64,000 nucleotides of DNA from contig OY727093.1 of NCBI GenBank assembly GCA_963402885.1, forward strand, positions 3,906,001-3,970,000. Direction: 5' to 3'. Below are positions 1 through 13,972 of this stretch, one piece after another. A program made the position numbers and the translations under genes. Under the pieces are notes generated by a model that saw only the letters and a program-made list of their open reading frames with translations, made no database searches and had not been told where the DNA came from. Each line of letters begins with the position of its first letter. Position 1 is the first letter of the stretch. The DNA is from Antedon bifida (lineage: Eukaryota > Echinodermata > Crinoidea > Comatulida > Antedonidae).

Positions 1-3000
1 ATCGAAAGTAATTGTAATTCATAATTCTTTCGCAAATCAACAGCCCAAAATGGTAATTTCTACAAATTAGTTCATCTCTAGAGGATAAAATTACATCAAT
101 AAGAAAATCAGTAGTCGTTCCACTGTATGCGCTGTCTAGTTAGACTGTCTTAAAAATAGAAACAAGATAAGTAATGAGGATGATGATAGATGTAGGTTGG
201 AGCATGTTGGAATTATGATTGCAGTGACCATCTTTCAATTGCCAAATATAATCAATCAATCTTATTATCTTATAATCACCGCAATGCGCATCTTCTTTTT
301 AGGTAAAAGATCATCAGATACTTAGGAATTAGTACTATGAACTAATAATGAACTCATAAGAAGTCGTACATTAAGTACTAGAGAACTCCAGTTATATTCA
401 GTACTCTTCTATTAAGGGGACACCCTATTCAGCTGAAACCCCTATTAAAGGGACACTTTTTCGTGAAACAAGCAAGGGGTAATGTGTGAACTACAGCCAA
501 CCCCTATTCAGAGAAAACCCCTATTAAAGGGACAGTTTCCGTGAAACAAAGGAGGGAAATGAATGTCAACCTTACCAACCCACAAGCCTACTCAGATCTC
601 AGACACACACAATATGTTCTAATTAACTGCTATAACGGTTTTTGAGAGTGGATTTTTTTTGCCATGAGAAGAAATCTTGGCATTACACAGGAATTGAACC
701 AGAACCTCTGAATTGATAATAAATTATGAGTCAGCTTTTATTAAGTTTGAGTGAAATTTTGAGTAAAACTGTGAAAATCTAAAAAAAAGATTCTATTAAA
801 GCAAAAGTAGTGGCGGAACATTCAGATTTGGAAATTCATTATTTTCTATTCATAATCCACACCCCCCCCCCCCCACCCCCCTCTCCCCATACGCTTCTCA
901 GAGGCGTTTCAAATGTAGTTTCATTGAAACTTCGTAATTTGATATGTGTATTGATGCGTGCAATAGCAAAAATGTAATAATGAATAATGATAAGATAGAT
1001 GTTTAGGTGTTGATATATTCAAAGAAAAATATGGCATCATTAATTGAAAAATAACGCCATGCTATTATTTGAATATATCAACATGACCTAACATATACAG
1101 TAATTATGAAATTCAGATTTGAGATTCATTTGAAAAGGAATGTAATAATACACTTTCTTTCTTGATTTTTTAGTTTCAAAATCTGAACACTCCACTGGTA
1201 CTTTCAGAAAAACAAATTTACAAATAAAATATATAATATTTTAATTTGTTCATTCCATACAAAGATATTTTTAAAATTAAAGGGTAACTCGGTGTTTAAA
1301 ATGTACATTATAAATAAATACATGTTTATTATAAATAAACGTTTTTAAATTTTTTTTCCCACGGTGAGCCCTTAAAAAAATGTGGTACTTTTTAGTTATG
1401 TTTTATAACAGAAATTTTACTGATTTTCAAACAACATTACATATTTTACTTATTATTTATAATAAACATACTATTTTCCAATATAATGGTTTTTTTTGTT
1501 GCTTTATATACTTTTTCTTTAAAATGTCTCAAATTTACAAAATGAAAGTAACTTTTTAAAAGTGAATTTTCTATCTCATAAAACCATATAAAAAAAAGTC
1601 CAGTAGCACCATTTTTCACTTACTTATTTCACTACACTTGTTATATCTGCTAGCCTTCGCCCACTATCGAAAAATAAGTGGGGTTTATCATCAATGTTGT
1701 CCAAAGGTAATATTATATTTTATAATAAACAATAGGTATTTCAAACCCAGATTAAATTGACTTTCTTCAAATTATGCAAATTGTTGCGTAGGAGGACTTT
1801 GTTTACACGGTTTTAATTTTATAATCTGCTTTTTGAATTACCATTTGACAAACAAAATAATGAATAAACATCACACCTCATTTTAGGTATAATAATAATA
1901 TAAACACTAGATAGTACATAACAAGTTCGCCATGCTAAAGTGCATTAGCCTAGATTTTACATTTATTATTATATTAATCATTATTATATACTATATATAT
2001 TAATTAATTATAATAATTAATAATGTTAAATGCTCCTCCACTAAGAGCTATGTCAGTCATACACAGACGTTCAATCATCTACTGTGTCTGCAAAAGTGGA
2101 AAGCTGTTGGTGAAACTCCAAAATATGGAAATTTTCATTTACTGTTTGGACACTATTCTGCATACAAAATGTTTGACAAATCCCAATGTTCTTATATTTA
2201 GATTATATATAGATTATTGACATGATAGAGTGCCACGAGCAGCTACAGTATTGCCAATATTCTGGTCAAAAAAATGTCTTTATTTTGGACACAAAACTTT
2301 ATCTAATTTGAACAGTCTCACCACAACTATTGGCAAAAGGTACTTGGTGTGAACTAGTAAACTGGAGTATTCCTCTAATCATCTAAAATATGTACTGTAT
2401 GTGTACTTATAGATTATATTGATAGTCAGAGATGTACAGTAGCCTGGCTTCTTCTACTACCAGAACTATGAAACATGTACTAATGGTCTGTACATTTGGG
2501 TTAAAGGTTTATTATTATTTAAAAAAAAATTAAATAAATGCAAAAGAGAAAATAAATAAATAACTGCTTTATCTTAGTTACAGTAAGACTTTATCAAAGT
2601 TAAAACCAGAAAAAATAATTACAGTTGGTTGATTTTAAACAGGGCAAGGAATTTACTTTTTTAAATTGAGCAACCCAACTAGCAAGTACAGTAAGAACTT
2701 TTTTTGTAGTAAATTAATTATTTTTTACAACAACATTTAGAAGTGGAAGATTAAGCCTATTGTACCTATGCTAAACTAAAATTGTTCAGAAATTAAAACC
2801 AGAAAACATTAGCTTTAGTTTTCAGATTGTCAACGAGAAATTATGAAAAATAAAGGATGAATTTCAAGACCTGATGACAGACATTTATAATAATCATGCA
2901 TGCCAAATTATAAAATGAATATGCAATTTCACTATATTTTATAGTAGTTTGTTAATTTACAAAAATATGTGTTTTAAAGTTTTTATACAGAATTAAAACT

Positions 3001-4314
3001 TTCTATAATTTCAGTATGATCAATTTATTTTAGTATGTTTTACGGATACGAGTGACGACAATGCATATAGAGAACAAACTGTCTAGTTGTGCATCTCAAC
3101 CTGGTGGATGTTATTGCAGCATTGAAATACATAACCCTCTTAACCCAATGAGATTCCATATAGTCACCAGATCTATTTTCTTCCTGGATAAACAAACTAA
3201 CTACGAGTTTCTAGGCCTAAAAGATATAGAAGCTAACTAGTTCTAATGGATTAAAAATAATTTGATGGTACAGTACAAGAATATTGATGTAACCGTCGCA
3301 AACTCTTTCTTTTGCTAACGTCGAAAGGGTAAAAGTAAGGGGGGATTTCTGTAATGTTATTACAGCAAGCATTCCCCGGAGAGTGGCTTTGAAAACATCT
3401 TCATGGGAGGCTTATTCTGATTGGTTGAATATATTATGTTCAACGATATTTAGTCAACTAATGTAAACGCAGAGAAAGCTAGTATATAATAACACAATAG
3501 TTTCTTTGGTACAATCTCAATTACTTGCTATTTGGTAGCAAGGTAGTGGTGGGAATAACTGGTCATTATTTAAGTTACATAACTGTATGTATAATTGTAA
3601 TTCTATTGAATAATACAACATACTGTATAACACATTTAAAAATAAAAAGACAAAATATCAACATAAAATGTAATGAATGTCTTTGCAATGCTGTGTTGCT
3701 TGTTTGGTTTTACTGGCTCTTAAAATAATTGAATATTGATTTTTAACTGATGTTTCTCAAAGGTGTTTATTTCAATCGTTCTTGAAGTCAAAAACCGAAT
3801 TACAAACAAAACTGTTGGTTTTTTTTAAAAATCCATAAACATATTAACTTTAATCTTTTCTATCTACAGTAAGTTATATTACACTATTGTTTTACATTTT
3901 TGACAAGTTCATCCATAAATATGTTATTAATATTAAGTAATAAATAATAAGTGAGCTATAATTAATAAATTTAGGAAACTTACTGGTCTTCTCAGTGAGA
4001 TGTTTGTCTTGAACAAATATTACCTGGGACCTGGATTGCGGGTCTAAATAGAGAAATAAATAATGCTTTGTTGATGCCAATTTCTTCTTTTTAATTTGTA
4101 TTTGGCATTTAATATTGCTAAACTAAAATATTAACTATTACTTTATTATTATCTTTATTTAAACTTTTTATTTTACATTTTACCTTTTGTACATACAAGA
4201 CCAAGTAATCTGCAATTATTTGGTATTAAATTATGAAACTGTTAATTTTTTAACAGAATGTAAGACCCAAAGTTGAATTATTGTATATCTAAAACTTGTT
4301 TTCTTTCTTTTCAG
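1..4314. other. Upstream non-coding DNA
   Basis: I see no convincing coding exon. The small open frames here lack family resemblance and codon structure. The stretch holds a C-rich run near 862-880, copies of the CCCTATTAAGGGGACA-type repeat near 408-545, and a weak tRNA-like patch (a GAATTGAACC-type B box near 690-700). It ends in a pyrimidine tract and AG acceptor (4313-4314) just before the potassium channel leader, so part of it is probably a 5' UTR intron. Confidence 0.5.
408..545. repeat. GGGGACAC-type dispersed repeat
   Basis: Several copies of the phrase CCCCTATTAAAGGGACA are separated by a stretch resembling GTGAAACAAGCAAGGGG. The same vocabulary recurs near 13885, 15550, 17690, 32584, 34636, 39228, 42447, 48655, 57005 and 60045, often ending in GGTTCTACTGTA. 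This makes it a dispersed family, probably short DNA-transposon derivatives. No target duplication could be fixed here. Confidence 0.55.
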
Positions 4315-4422
4315 AACAACAAAAGTCAGCAAATATGACAGCGATTGAAGTACCTGAACATTTCTAACAAGATACTGTAAATAAAAAAATATGCACCAAA
4401 TGTCGTGACATACTCAGAAAAG
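4315..4422 (+). promoter_or_regulatory. K2P 5' leader with short upstream ORF
   Basis: A pyrimidine tract and CAG acceptor end at 4314, so this looks like the leader part of an exon that continues into the channel coding region. It contains a complete upstream ORF (ATG at 4335, stop ending at 4367, 10 codons) and a second, very short ATG frame (4391, then TGA). Upstream ORFs of this kind commonly reduce initiation at the main start. That effect here is inference. Confidence 0.4.
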
Positions 4423-7400
4423 ATGGAGATAGAAGAGCAGCCTCAACCACCCTATCAACTATCGAGAAAAGAAAAATTCCTGCATTATTTCAGGAAGTTT
4501 ATACAATGGCTATTCTCATATGTGGGACTAACAGCCATACTGGTTGGTTACTTATTCCTCGGCGCTATCATCTTTCGAGCGATTGAACAACCGGAAGAGA
4601 AGCGACTGAGGGAGGTTTTGCAAATTGAAAAGGAAAAGTTACTAAGAGGATTTTATAATAAAAGTATGGAGAGTAACGTTACAGAATGGATGGTTTATGC
4701 TACTAAAGAAATCAATAAATTTGATATGAAAATGAACCCAAATAATGTTACTTCAGAAGAGCCTAATGATAGGTATAAATGGTCTTTCTTCGGTTCAATG
4801 CTGTTCTCTCTTACTGTTGTTACAACCATAGGTAAGTACCACCATAATTCATTGTATTTGGCCAAAACAATTCAACTAAAACCCCATTGATTGGTAAAAA
4901 ATTTGACAATTTTTTGCTTTCAATACAGTTTTTTGAAAGAACATAATTTTTTATTCCAATCCAATATCAGCAATACATACTGTAATTTGTACCTCCTAGT
5001 CACTAGTATACAGTTCTATACCACCTAGTTCCTAGTATTCCCCTAGTCCCTAGTATCTAGTATTACTCTACCATTGCTAGTAGCACTATGATAAATTTAA
5101 ACCCATTAAGCTAAATATAGTACAAATGTAAAAGAAACACCACGTCAAGAAAAGCTGCAAATAAAGTTTTTGACCATTAAAAACAATATTAAGTGAATGC
5201 TTTAAAAATATCATTGCAGATTTGAAAAATAATATTTCAAAAAGAGGAAGATTTAGCTAATAAACAAATTTAAATGGAGATAAGCTTTTAGGCAAGATCA
5301 ATAGTACACAATGCACAGCAGCTAGGCACATCTGACATGAGTGGATGTAATCTGATGAGACAGATACTCTACTGGGGGCCCACAATTTAACAGTAGTGAC
5401 AAAATCACGAAAGATGATATCTTATTTATCTTGTTGGGCTGATGGTGTTCTGTTGGATTACGGCAAGCGCCGCAACATGTAAATTAGGTGACCTTATTTC
5501 TGGTGACGTCAATACTCCAGCAGATGTGCTTAGTGACTCATGGCTGGTATCAAAATGCCTACAATGTGTCCCCAAAATGAAACTTTTACCCAATACTAAT
5601 TGCTAATCTGTTTTCTTTTACATTACAATACAATTAAATAATTTAATTTCTTTCTGTAATAATAATGTAGCAACTAACAGTAATACAAATCTTCAAAAAG
5701 TAACCAGAAGTGTAACTTTTTATACACTATGGAACTAGGCATGTCATATTTCAGATTATAATTCTACACCCAATTATAATGTTTTGGTCCGAACACTTTG
5801 GGTTTTTTTATCCATTACATGCTTATTGTATTTTTCATTTGTGGAGAGGGTGTTTTATATATATTACTATCTCACTCTTAGAGAATAGGCTATTGTCGGT
5901 TTAACCAGGTAAGCTAGGCACGAAAAGCCTACATTATTATTCAGCCTAAAAAATTCAGTAATTTCTTTCTTGAAAAGGTTTCTTGAAAAACCCATTAAAA
6001 AAAACTAAATAAAATAAAAATACCTTTTATTTTATACTCTATGATTGAAAAATGTTCATGATTGTTAATACATTGCATCACAGGCTAAAAACAAAACTAT
6101 TCAAGACTAAAAAAGTGATAAAAAGCAAATATACATTTATTTCTTATGATAAAAATTCCATGTGGCTACTATTGTTTAAAAAAAAACACACATAAACATT
6201 CTCTGTAAAAGCAAAGAAAAAACTAACTATATAAAACATTGTGAAAATATTAATTTATTTCTTATGTAAAATGTTCATGTTGTTGCGATAGTATCCAACA
6301 ATAACAACAGCAAACCTACAAATTGGAGCTAACCAAGTTGATTAAAGCTAGCAGCAAGCTACAAAACAGCTCGAAATCAAATTAGTCAGCCTTAATGCAG
6401 CGCCAGGACATTCATTATCAGGCCTAAGTGAAATTTGTCGGCTGACTCGCTGCTCCCGAGTTTGAATGGAATTTGTACACCTGTGAGTGTCATGACCGCC
6501 ATAATTAGTATCGAAAATAATAACTTAATTAGCCATTATCTCCGTAATTTACTACCCATGTGAAATCCGTCTGTTTATTACTAACAAGAATAATGCTCTT
6601 TAAAAATGTTATTTTTATTCTATAGATATTCTTTTTTTGTCAACGAAATGATGAAAACAAGTGGTTTAAAAACAGTTATTTCTGTTGCATATCTTCAAAA
6701 TTTATTATTTAATTTCAACAATATTTCATTATGGTTTTCCAATCAGCTGAAGCTGATTAATAGGAACCCTCTTCAGAACAATACAGTATGACAAGATAAT
6801 TGAGAACAATGAGAACATGATTGGTTAAATTAAATGTGTTCCGCTTTACGTCGTTGTGTTGAACTTTGTGGGAACCAAGCTTTAAGTTATATACCGGTAT
6901 ATATATTACATTTTCAAGATTCTTCTTAGAGTAATGTAGTAAATTGATAAAAGTTTGATAGTGAAAGATAGTCAAATTAGTTATGTAGGAGTCTGTAATG
7001 GTGATCAGTATCTATTAACACCAATGGAGTTTAATTAAACTTTTGAGCAACTTTTACATACTTGTTTGTGTGTGTACATACAGTACTATACTACAAATAT
7101 GTGATGACAGTAAAATGAATGAGTTTTTTAATGAGCTGAAAGATTACAGACTTACAAAGAATTGAAAATATTATCCCCATTCAACAAATACACTTCATTC
7201 ATCTTTCATTATTTGTTTTAAAACACCTACAGTTCTGTTCTAGAGTAAACTTTTATTTAGTTAATCTGATGACTCCGATTGCATCGAATGCATCCATCGT
7301 ATGTTGATCAATGCTCAATGTGAAAAAAGAGGTGCACTGGTTTTGGCCGGCCCATTGGAAAAGAGTTATTTATAGATGGTACACACTAAGATTGGATTTT

Positions 7401-10400
7401 GATCATACCTTTAGGGACCTACATGAAAAAAGTGAGTGAGTGTGCAATAATACCTTCCTTGAGAAAAAACAATACATGGCATGTGATACAAAATCAACCA
7501 ATAAAATGACAATTTGATACTGTATTATTATACTATGAAATACAGTAAAATAACTTGTCCTGGTATGACCTCATTGACCCTATAGTACTTTCTAAATTAC
7601 ATTTTTTTTTATTATTAGTATACAATGGAATTATAGAGTAAGAGACACTATATTTCCGGTATAAAATTTGTTACAATACAGTGAATATGACACATAATTT
7701 GAACAATATTCATAATTAATTAATCAAGATGCCTTTGTCCATACACTCAAGTTCAATAAATCTAATTCATTCCACCATAAACTGAAGACAACTAATTGTA
7801 ATTTGAATGCCGTTGGGTCCTGAAAGACAGATACAAGACGGTCCAATCAATAAATCTGACATATGATTGGACGTTTGTCATAATACCAAATGTAAACTAG
7901 AGAAGCTATCAAAAATTAATTATTGGATTCAATGAATATATTTTATCACTGCAATCAATATCACTATCTTGGAAACTACTGTATAGGCTGAGATTAGTAG
8001 AGTACATAAACAAATATTATGTATTTCTAGTCTAGTGAGATCCATATCCATGTTAGATGTGAGCGCTCTTTCTTATGACATCTAAACTGAATAGTTAGTT
8101 TGTTAGTGCTAAAATCCTGAATTTGACCTCATTTACATACATGACAGGTCACATGTTGTTGAATTTCCTGTCTTAAATTCATTATAAAAATGTCCTGCAG
8201 CACCACTTTTTAAGAAGGTTTACTTTAGATCCTCATTCTATTTTACTGCTGAGCAAAAATAAGTGGGGTTATTATCTATGTTAGCAAAGATTTATTTTAT
8301 CAATAGAAATTTTAAACCCCGGAGCTAAACCCTTTAAGAGTTAAAATGTATGTAATCTGGTTTTGAACTTGTCCACATCACCTCTAACAAGGTTTAAAGA
8401 TCTTTCCAGCCCTTCATATCTACAAATTTAGATGTCTCTATTCCTCTAGGGACTTGGACTAGATTTGAACCCATATACATACCAAGCACTTACCTGTTAG
8501 TGCCAGAATGTCAAGTATACTTATTTGTCAAGATTAATTTGACATGAATTTTTTAAATGTAAATATTTAAATGTAATTTTCAACCAAGATAATATTTGAA
8601 TTATGTATGGTATTAAATACAGTAAAGAAGAACGGGGAATTTTGATGAGATATTGGAAATAATAGTTTGCTTAAAGATGTATTGTCCCCAAAAACATGAA
8701 AAATGAAGATTAATAAAATCGGACTTTGAATATGCCATTTTGTAGTTTTAACAAAGTTAATCATTCCCGTAGAAAAAAAGCCCAGAAAAAATAATGTTTT
8801 CACTTATAAAATGACAAAATAAATGGTCCAATTCAACTAAAAACTCATTGGCTGGCAGCCAATTTGACTATTTTTTGCTTTAAATTACAGTTTTTTCCAG
8901 GTAAATGCATTTTTTTTATTCCAATTTTTGTTCAAAGTTGAAACTATTATGTGACAATAAAATGGCATTCAACAAAAAAATAATAATTTTTTAGGGGGAT
9001 AATATATCTTTAAGGTACCATATACTGTACAGTACACAATTATTCTATTGCAGTTACTGCAGTAAACTACATTATCTCCCTCTTTTAAACTGTACTGTAT
9101 ATTCAATTTTTTTTGTTAATCATATACACTTGTTAGTCACTGCCTCATAAACTTCTACATTCTAAATCACACGTTAGTGTAGTAACAAAAATCCAGTTAC
9201 TGCAGTAATGGCAGTAGAAAACATTTTTAAATGCCACTTTAAGATGACATTTAAAAATATGTAATTTTGTTAAATAAATTATTTAAATATAAACATTAAA
9301 GTAATGTTAACGCATGTGTCATATGATAAAGAAATAATAAATTATATCTGGAGATTAAAAGATACATGAATATTTAACATCGATTGAGTTTGAATTCTCA
9401 TTTGTTTAGATTACTAGACAATTTGACGTGATATCTTCATTTAATCAAAATATATTAAAATATATTTTTCAAGATTCATTTGTATAGCTCCAGGGAAAAT
9501 ATTTTTAAATGTACTTTAATGCTACTGTACATTCCAGCATGGCTTATGAAAAAAATTGTTAAATAAAAAGAGAGACTCTTTTGTTTGTTTTATCCAATAG
9601 AAAGTAATTTGCCAACAAGGATGGATAAACTACCGTCCTTTGAAAAAATGACGTGTTGTATTTTGATGAGTAACGTACAGTTACATGACTAGATTCCACA
9701 TAAAAAAAATTCAAATCTTATTACACAATTTTTCAAGCTGCAGTATTTTTTCACCTCCTACATATTTTAACAATGACATTTGCACAGAATGTTCATTTTG
9801 TTAAATTTATTGTATGTCTGAAGTCATCTATTTAAGATGTAGTGGCTTTGTATTATATAACCTAAAGTCTTTGATCAGTAGATGGTTTTTATGATTTCCG
9901 TCTTGCAAACAAATACACAAGTAGTAAATACCCAATATGAAATGCTGAACAAATCGTTATCTACTGTAATGTCTTTCATCCCGTACTCTAATTGTGCGTA
10001 TAATACCAGTAAATGAATAACTGTTGACTTTGCAATCTCTTCATAAGGTTCATCCCGTACACTATATCTCTATTTTGTTTTGTTTATTATGTATATTTAC
10101 TTAAGTATTGTTTGAGCAATGAAGTCTAACATGAATTTCTGAAACGACCCGAACAAATCTGAATCTAAAAAAACAGACACATAACTCGTCCTCGGCAGAG
10201 TTAATCATTTTAAATATTTCTGTTGTTTATTTTAGGTTATGGTCACATAGCACCAATGACGATACACGGGCAAGTTATTTGTATCGTGTACGCACTCATA
10301 GGAATACCGTTGATGTTGCTAGTTCTTACTAATGTTGGCAGGGTTCTAGCAAACACGGCAAGGCTACTTTTCAAAATGTATTCAAGTCAGTTGTGTAAAA

Positions 10401-12241
10401 AAGTTCGTTGTCAGGATAAACGAAGTTTGCAGAGGCGGGCAACAAAAAGAAAATTATCCTTGCAAAGTTTGTACATTTAATTACAGTTATTACTTTAGTA
10501 TAGTATAGGAGCTATAGCATAGAATTGAGTCAATATTTTTTTAAGGAGGCTATTGGAACAGTGGGCCTGTAAAATGATAAAATGAAGTGATTTAGCTTAA
10601 TAAATGTCCAAATGCTACACCATACCACCTTATTGTTATGCATTTATTAAATAAATAACCAAATCAAGATTGATCAACAGTTGGTTAATGAATTTTTGTT
10701 TTCTGTAATAATATTAAATCATTTCTAATAATATTACTTTTTGGGTTTCAGGAAAACACTCAAAGAAACTTGAAAAGAAAAACTCAAGCAAGCGGAAGTC
10801 ACTGAAGCGCGAGCCAACATTCAAAGTGCCACCAGAAGAAAAAACTGACAGCATTGAATTATCGAAAGCTGCCACAATCACATATAGCTCTAAAATCTTT
10901 CAAGACTCTGAGATATTTGCCACATTATATTCTGAATGTAATGAAACCGAGGACCGAAAATGGTTGGATCGTGTTGATAGCGCAAACGATTCAACTTTAC
11001 GAGATGTGTCGTCTACGAACTTATCATGTGCATCTGAGAATATTTTTGATGCAAAGAGCCAATCATTGAACAATAACTTGCAAGAGGACGACACAAGTAG
11101 CGTGTTCGACGGAAACGACACAGACTGTGCGGAAATTCAGGAGAAGACGAGCATAACCAGACAAGAATCTCCTGACGGAACTCCTACTACTTTTGCATCT
11201 GTTGAAGACAGTTTCTTACACTCCTTACAACCAGGTTCTTGTAGCTCTCTTGCATTACCGGTCAAAAAAGAACCTTTGTTAGTCAAACGAAGATGTTCTT
11301 GCGTTGACTTGAGACAATTTGACCGGTCTGAATCAATGGAAGAAAAACCGAAAAAAGAAGATAAGAAACTAACAAAAGATACCATCCATTACAGCCTACG
11401 CAAAAATGAGCATGTTGATCGCAAGTTTTACATGAACGCACAAGGTAAAAAAATGACTCACTCAGAATCAATGCCTAACATTCAGCAAAAACAATCAGTA
11501 AGAAGTCAGAATAACAATAAATATAATTCTCTTAGAAATAAACGCAAACAAAGATTACATTCTGGTCTTGCACACCCGACGTTGGCTTCACTAATGAAGC
11601 CGATTGACATGAAGATTCAAAACTCGGCAACCGCGATTCGCCTTGCAACATATGGCAAAATCAAGGGTAGTAGTCGGGAAGACTTAACATCTGGCATATC
11701 GGAAGTATCTGATGAAGATACGCGAATGTTAGACTGGACGGAATCTGTTCACAGTCGAAAGCAACTATTATCGTCATCGAGTAACGCAAGTTTAGAAACA
11801 ATAAAGCGTAAAAAACGAAAACCAAGTAAGAAAAAGAACAAACCGGCAGATGATGAATTGTCAGATATAGCTGAAATTGACTCGGACGATAGCGGTAGTA
11901 ATATGAAACGTACAATAACAGAAGCCGATATTCCAATTACGCCAGTTTTAATTTTTTTCTTCAGTTATGTAATTTTAGGGGCTGTTATGTTTTATTGTTT
12001 GGAAAGCGGTTGGAACCTTCCAAACGCAATTTACTTTTGTTTCATTACGTTAACCACGATAGGATTTGGTGATTACGTACCTGATAGTTCACTTTACAGC
12101 CTTATTGCTTGTTGTATATATACAATGGTTGGTATGGCGATAACGTCTATGTGTATCGCATTAATTATGAAGAAGTTTGTACTACAGGTTAAAATAATAG
12201 GACGAAAAGTTGGTATTCTAAAAGATGAAATGGACGTTTGA
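4423..12241 (+). CDS. Two-pore-domain (K2P) potassium channel, TRESK/TWK-like layout
   Basis: Exons 4423-4831, 10236-10466 and 10752-12241 join in phase to 709 residues. This family passes background K+ leak current across the plasma membrane; two pore loops per subunit mean the channel works as a dimer. TM1 is about residues 29-52. An extracellular cap follows, with three N-glycosylation sequons (N79, N85, N108) and no cysteine. Filter 1 is TTIGYG (134-139), TM2 about 149-175, TM3 about 610-627, filter 2 TTIGFGD (648-654) and TM4 about 663-687. The first intron splits the glycine codon of filter 1 in phase 1, a position shared by many K2P genes. The start is the ATG at 4423; the frame is open a few codons upstream but has no ATG there. 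The TM2-TM3 loop is about 430 residues, rich in Ser and Lys, with RRCSC (393-397) and HSESMP (450-455), which resemble PKA and 14-3-3 sites. The long loop recalls KCNK18/TRESK, but orthology is not established. The exon 2 donor (GTTTGT) is weak and was chosen because it alone keeps phase. Confidence 0.9.
8671..9013. mobile_element. MITE with TTAAAGATGTATTGTCCCC termini
   Basis: The left end reads TTAAAGATGTATTGTCCCC. The right end is its degenerate reverse complement, ending ATATCTTTAA, with a TTAA at each border. Related copies lie at 20797-21066, 22083-22424 and 46825-48118. TTAA borders suggest a piggyBac- or Kolobok-like source; that assignment is inference. No coding capacity is visible. 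Confidence 0.7.
9050..9212. mobile_element. Short element bounded by GTTACTGCAGTAA
   Basis: The near-palindrome GTTACTGCAGTAA occurs at both ends, about 150 bp apart. A further single copy lies near 44463-44480, with similar neighbouring words (CTCTT, AACTTCTACA). It is probably a small non-autonomous element. The borders are approximate. Confidence 0.45.
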
Positions 12242-13884
12242 GGTCGGACAAAATTATCACTAGCAAACAAATACTGTAATATAGGTAATTTATTTCAATA
12301 TTTTTTAAAGGTTTGCAAGCTAAAAAACACTAGTAAAGTAAAGTTTACTAAAAATGTTAGAAAGTTGAGAAAGTATCAGAAAAAAAATCCTTCTAGAGCA
12401 ATTTGGTTTCACATTACTTCAGGATGGCTTAAAGACCTCACAATTCTGAGGATAATTATGGGAGTTCCCGATATTTTGAGTCATCATCATGCCTTCTGCT
12501 AGGGTACAATTTCCCAAATTGTTGTGGATAAAAAAAATTCCTGATAGAAGTACATCAATTTATAATTTAAGCAATGATTTCAAATATTTTTCAAGATATT
12601 TCATTTATGCCAAGGTGAGTGGACCTCTGCAGCTGTAGTAGTAAGTAAAAAAACTGAAACATTGACACATTCGCAACTTTAGGAATTACGTGGTGTACTT
12701 TAAAACCATACTTTATTACTAGTCAATTTTGTTATATCATCATCTCGATAATTTCCTAAATTAAGGTTAAAAATGTTGCTACAAAGTTAACATTAAACTA
12801 TTATTTGAATATGTATAAAAAATACTAAATCCAGTATTAAAAAAGAAAATTAATTTTAAATATTATTAAACATTATGCAATGTTTTTTGGGGTTTATTTA
12901 TTGTAAGAATTTGTCATTAGAAATTTTTTTTTTAAATATAGCATGGCAATTGATGTAAAAATAGTATAGAAATATTGGAAAATAATACTTCATTTGAAAC
13001 TAAATGTCTGTTTTCAATACAGAAATGAAAAAAGTCTAATGAAATTTTAAAATGGTAAAATGAAACAATTGATTACAATGTTATGATTAAATTACTTTTT
13101 GAAGTACAGTAGTAGATGATAGTAACTCTTCTTTTATTTAAAATTTGATGTTTAGCAAAATAAAATAAGGTAGTTTTTTTAACTTCAAAGGTCATTCCAG
13201 TAGCAATGAAATATATCTGAACAAATATTAAAACTTAAAATATGGCAATATACATCATCGTACTGTATAATCATAAAACAATTTAACTACTGTATACTAT
13301 TATATAATATATATATATTATAATTATATAATATATTTATACAGTATTATAGAATTATCATTATCAGTGTTTTATTATTAAATTAAAATATAATTATTAT
13401 AAATATACTCTACGCTATTCACAAAAAAGACTGTGGCAAATGGACTAGCACAAATTTGGATTCTTTGATGTGAAATACATACACATGTATGTATGTTAGA
13501 GTCACTATATAATGTTTGTAGACATTAATAATTATACAAATTATAATGAATGTTTTTTTTTCTGCATGGGAAGAACATTTTTATGTGTTGAAAGATTGAC
13601 TGTTCTAAATATAATAACAGTCAGGTTTTTTAAAACAGTTATCACCTAGTAACTGTTCTAAAGTTAACCTTAACCGCAGCACATATCAATTCAATGGAAG
13701 ACTAGGCCATTATTAAATGGTAGTGTTCTGATTTTGGCTACTTAGTAGAGCAGTTAAGACGCACACTACAAATCGGTTTTAAAATGCACAAACTTCTCTA
13801 GTCTTCATAGCACAACATTCTCAAAATATTTAAATTATTATTATAATTAAAATGCTGAATAGGCAATAGAACCTCTTTAATGGT

Positions 13885-13972
13885 TCATTTTAATAGAGTA
13901 GAACACTTTATTCAAAGGGGACACCTTCGGGACCCAACACAAATTGTCCCCTTAATAGGGGTTGACTGTATT
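13885..13972. repeat. GGGGACAC-type dispersed repeat
   Basis: A GTAGAACACTTTATTCAAAG start, AGGGGACACC, then CCCCTTAATAGGGGTT followed by GACTGTA. It is a short copy of the family described at 408-545. Confidence 0.5.

Larger units (their letters stand above)
4832..10235 (+). other. Intron 1 of the K2P gene
   Basis: This 5.4-kb intron runs from GTAAGT to a TTTTAG acceptor. I found no exon inside it. It holds a CTAGT-rich low-complexity patch near 5000-5080 and two inverted-repeat elements (8671-9013 and about 9050-9212). Confidence 0.7.

Noticed and set aside
10854-11936. Several open frames of 62-91 codons overlapping the third K2P exon
   Set aside because: They are shadows of the coding exon in other frames and on the other strand.
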